Assembly (NCBI GenBank): GCA_019307645.1
Contig: JAFDJF010000168.1
Coordinates: forward strand, 1-6,313
Reading direction: 5' to 3'
Length of the DNA stretch: 6,313 nt
Source of the DNA: Deltaproteobacteria bacterium
GTDB taxonomy: Bacteria; Desulfobacterota; DSM-4660; Desulfatiglandales; Desulfatiglandaceae
Made by a program: the position numbers and the translations under genes. A model generated the notes under the pieces. It saw nothing but the letters and a program-made list of their open reading frames with translations. It ran no database searches and was not told the DNA's origin. This document shows, piece after piece, positions 5,104-6,313 of this stretch (its first letter is position 1; each line of letters opens with the position of its first letter).

Positions 5104-6313
5104 CTATCTTTTTCTGAAAATCACCTTGATCGGTGTAAATTCAAGCCGAAAATGTGCTCGGATTTGATTTATCAAGAAACGTTCATAGGAAAAATGGATC
5201 CTGTCCGGTCTGTTCACGAATATCACGAACGTGGGCGGCTTGGTGCGCGGCTGTGTGGCGTAAAAAAATTTTATCCGGCCCCGGCCAATTCTTGAAGGTG
5301 GATGTTTTTCAATCATTTCTTTTATTGCCCTGTTTACCGCCCCTGTGCTGATCCTCCGAGAAAACTGCTCATAGAGGAGATCAACCTTCCCAAACAGCTT
5401 CATGACCCGCTCACCTGTAAGGGCTGAAAGATTAATCCGTTGGGCAAAGGAAATAAATTGCAGTTGCCTGTCTATTTGGTCATCCAGGAGGTTCTTCTTC
5501 AGGGTATTGCCTTTAATCAAATCCCACTTGTTAACAACCAGGATTACCCCTCTGCCCTGTTCAAAGGCATATCCGCAAATCCTGGCATCCTGTTCCGATA
5601 CCCCGTCATGAGCGTCCAGAAGGACGGCGGCAATGTGACAGCGTTTGAGGCTCTTGAGGGCCTTGATCATTGAGAATTTCTCTATCTTTTCTTTGACTCT
5701 TCCCTTTCTTCGTATGCCTGCTGTATCTATCAACAGATACTCTTTTCCTTGATAAGAAAAAGGGGTGTCTACAGCATCCCGTGTTGTCCCCGGCAGGTCA
5801 CTTACCACCAGTCGTTCCAGACCAAGGATACGATTAATCAGAGAAGACTTTCCGGCATTGGGCTTTCCGAGAACAGCGATCCGAATTTGATCAGGATTTT
5901 CTTTTTCAGGTTTTGATTCCGGAATACCCTTTACCACCGCCTGCAGCAATGATTTAATACCATATCCATGGGCTGCGGAGATGGGGTAGACTGCTTCCAT
6001 TCCCAGTCCGTAAAAATCTGAGATCATATGGTCATGTTCCGGGCCGTCAGCCTTATTGACCGCCAGGAAGGTCTCCTTTTGGTTTCGACGCAGGATATCG
6101 GCAATCTCTCCGTCTCCAGGCATTATTCCCTGCCGGCCATCAACCATGAAAATTACCCTGTCGGCCTCATCAATCGCTATTTTCACCTGTTCCCTTACCT
6201 TGTTTAACAGGGGATCGTAGCCCCGGTCATCAAAACCACCCGTGTCCACCAGGGTGATGAGCATACCTTCAAAACTTATTAAGGCCTGGAGCCGGTCTCT
6301 TGTAACCCCTGGG
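5104..6313 (-). CDS. der: ribosome-assembly GTPase Der (EngA), partial at its 5' end
   Basis: Der is an essential tandem-domain GTPase that acts in assembly of the 50S ribosomal subunit. The visible 402 residues run from the window edge to TAG at 5106-5104. Domain 1 starts at its G2 segment PGVTRDR (visible residues 1-7), then DTGGF (23-27), NKAD (86-89) and SAAHGYG (112-118); its P-loop lies outside the window. Domain 2 is complete: GKPNAGKSS (149-157), PGTTRD (174-179), DTAGIRRKGRV (196-206), NKWDL (261-265) and SALTG (296-300). The KH-like domain that follows includes YATQPRTKPPTFVIFVN and ends VIFRKR. The true start is off the right edge; the methionine at 6264 is internal. Length fits the family's usual 440-490 residues once the missing N-terminus is added. 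It converges with the transglutaminase gene. Confidence 0.97.
   Translation of the reverse strand, partial: PGVTRDRLQALISFEGMLITLVDTGGFDDRGYDPLLNKVREQVKIAIDEADRVIFMVDGRQGIMPGDGEIADILRRNQKETFLAVNKADGPEHDHMISDFYGLGMEAVYPISAAHGYGIKSLLQAVVKGIPESKPEKENPDQIRIAVLGKPNAGKSSLINRILGLERLVVSDLPGTTRDAVDTPFSYQGKEYLLIDTAGIRRKGRVKEKIEKFSMIKALKSLKRCHIAAVLLDAHDGVSEQDARICGYAFEQGRGVILVVNKWDLIKGNTLKKNLLDDQIDRQLQFISFAQRINLSALTGERVMKLFGKVDLLYEQFSRRISTGAVNRAIKEMIEKHPPSRIGRGRIKFFYATQPRTKPPTFVIFVNRPDRIHFSYERFLINQIRAHFRLEFTPIKVIFRKR

Overview
This 6.3-kb window looks like a bacterial chromosome of moderate GC content carrying dispersed non-coding repeats. The gene types fit an anaerobe that uses carbon monoxide dehydrogenase, plausibly a sulfate reducer of the Desulfobacterota. 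That assignment is inferred from gene types and recalled protein families, not from any search.

Layout on the plus strand: the last 37 codons of an unrecognised gene (3-116); a broken cooC, the nickel-insertion ATPase of CO dehydrogenase (213-924); a 470-bp gene-free stretch (925-1394) holding a roughly 330-bp inverted-repeat element, a 47-bp dispersed repeat and a possibly structured serC leader; serC, phosphoserine aminotransferase (1395-2480); asnS, asparaginyl-tRNA synthetase (2511-3953, true start possibly 2562); a 177-bp spacer in which I see nothing convincing; and a small transglutaminase-like protein (4131-4799). A 304-bp repeat-filled spacer (4800-5103) follows. The last gene is der (engA), on the minus strand, converging on the transglutaminase gene and running off the right edge without its first P-loop.

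How the genes relate: serC and asnS are 30 bp apart and probably cotranscribed; both serve amino-acid and protein synthesis. Der is a core ribosome-assembly GTPase. CooC would have served CO dehydrogenase maturation, but its reading frame is interrupted by an apparent deletion of about 50 bp that removes the conserved Asp-rich ATPase motif right after the P-loop. No cooS or acs gene is visible beside it.

I found no CRISPR array, tRNA, rRNA, transposase, or convincing new multi-gene system. The unusual content is the cooC lesion and the two non-coding islands. Both islands are bounded by inverted repeats or lie next to them, and they share a nearly identical 47-bp sequence in the same orientation, 3.6 kb apart, bracketing serC, asnS and the transglutaminase gene.
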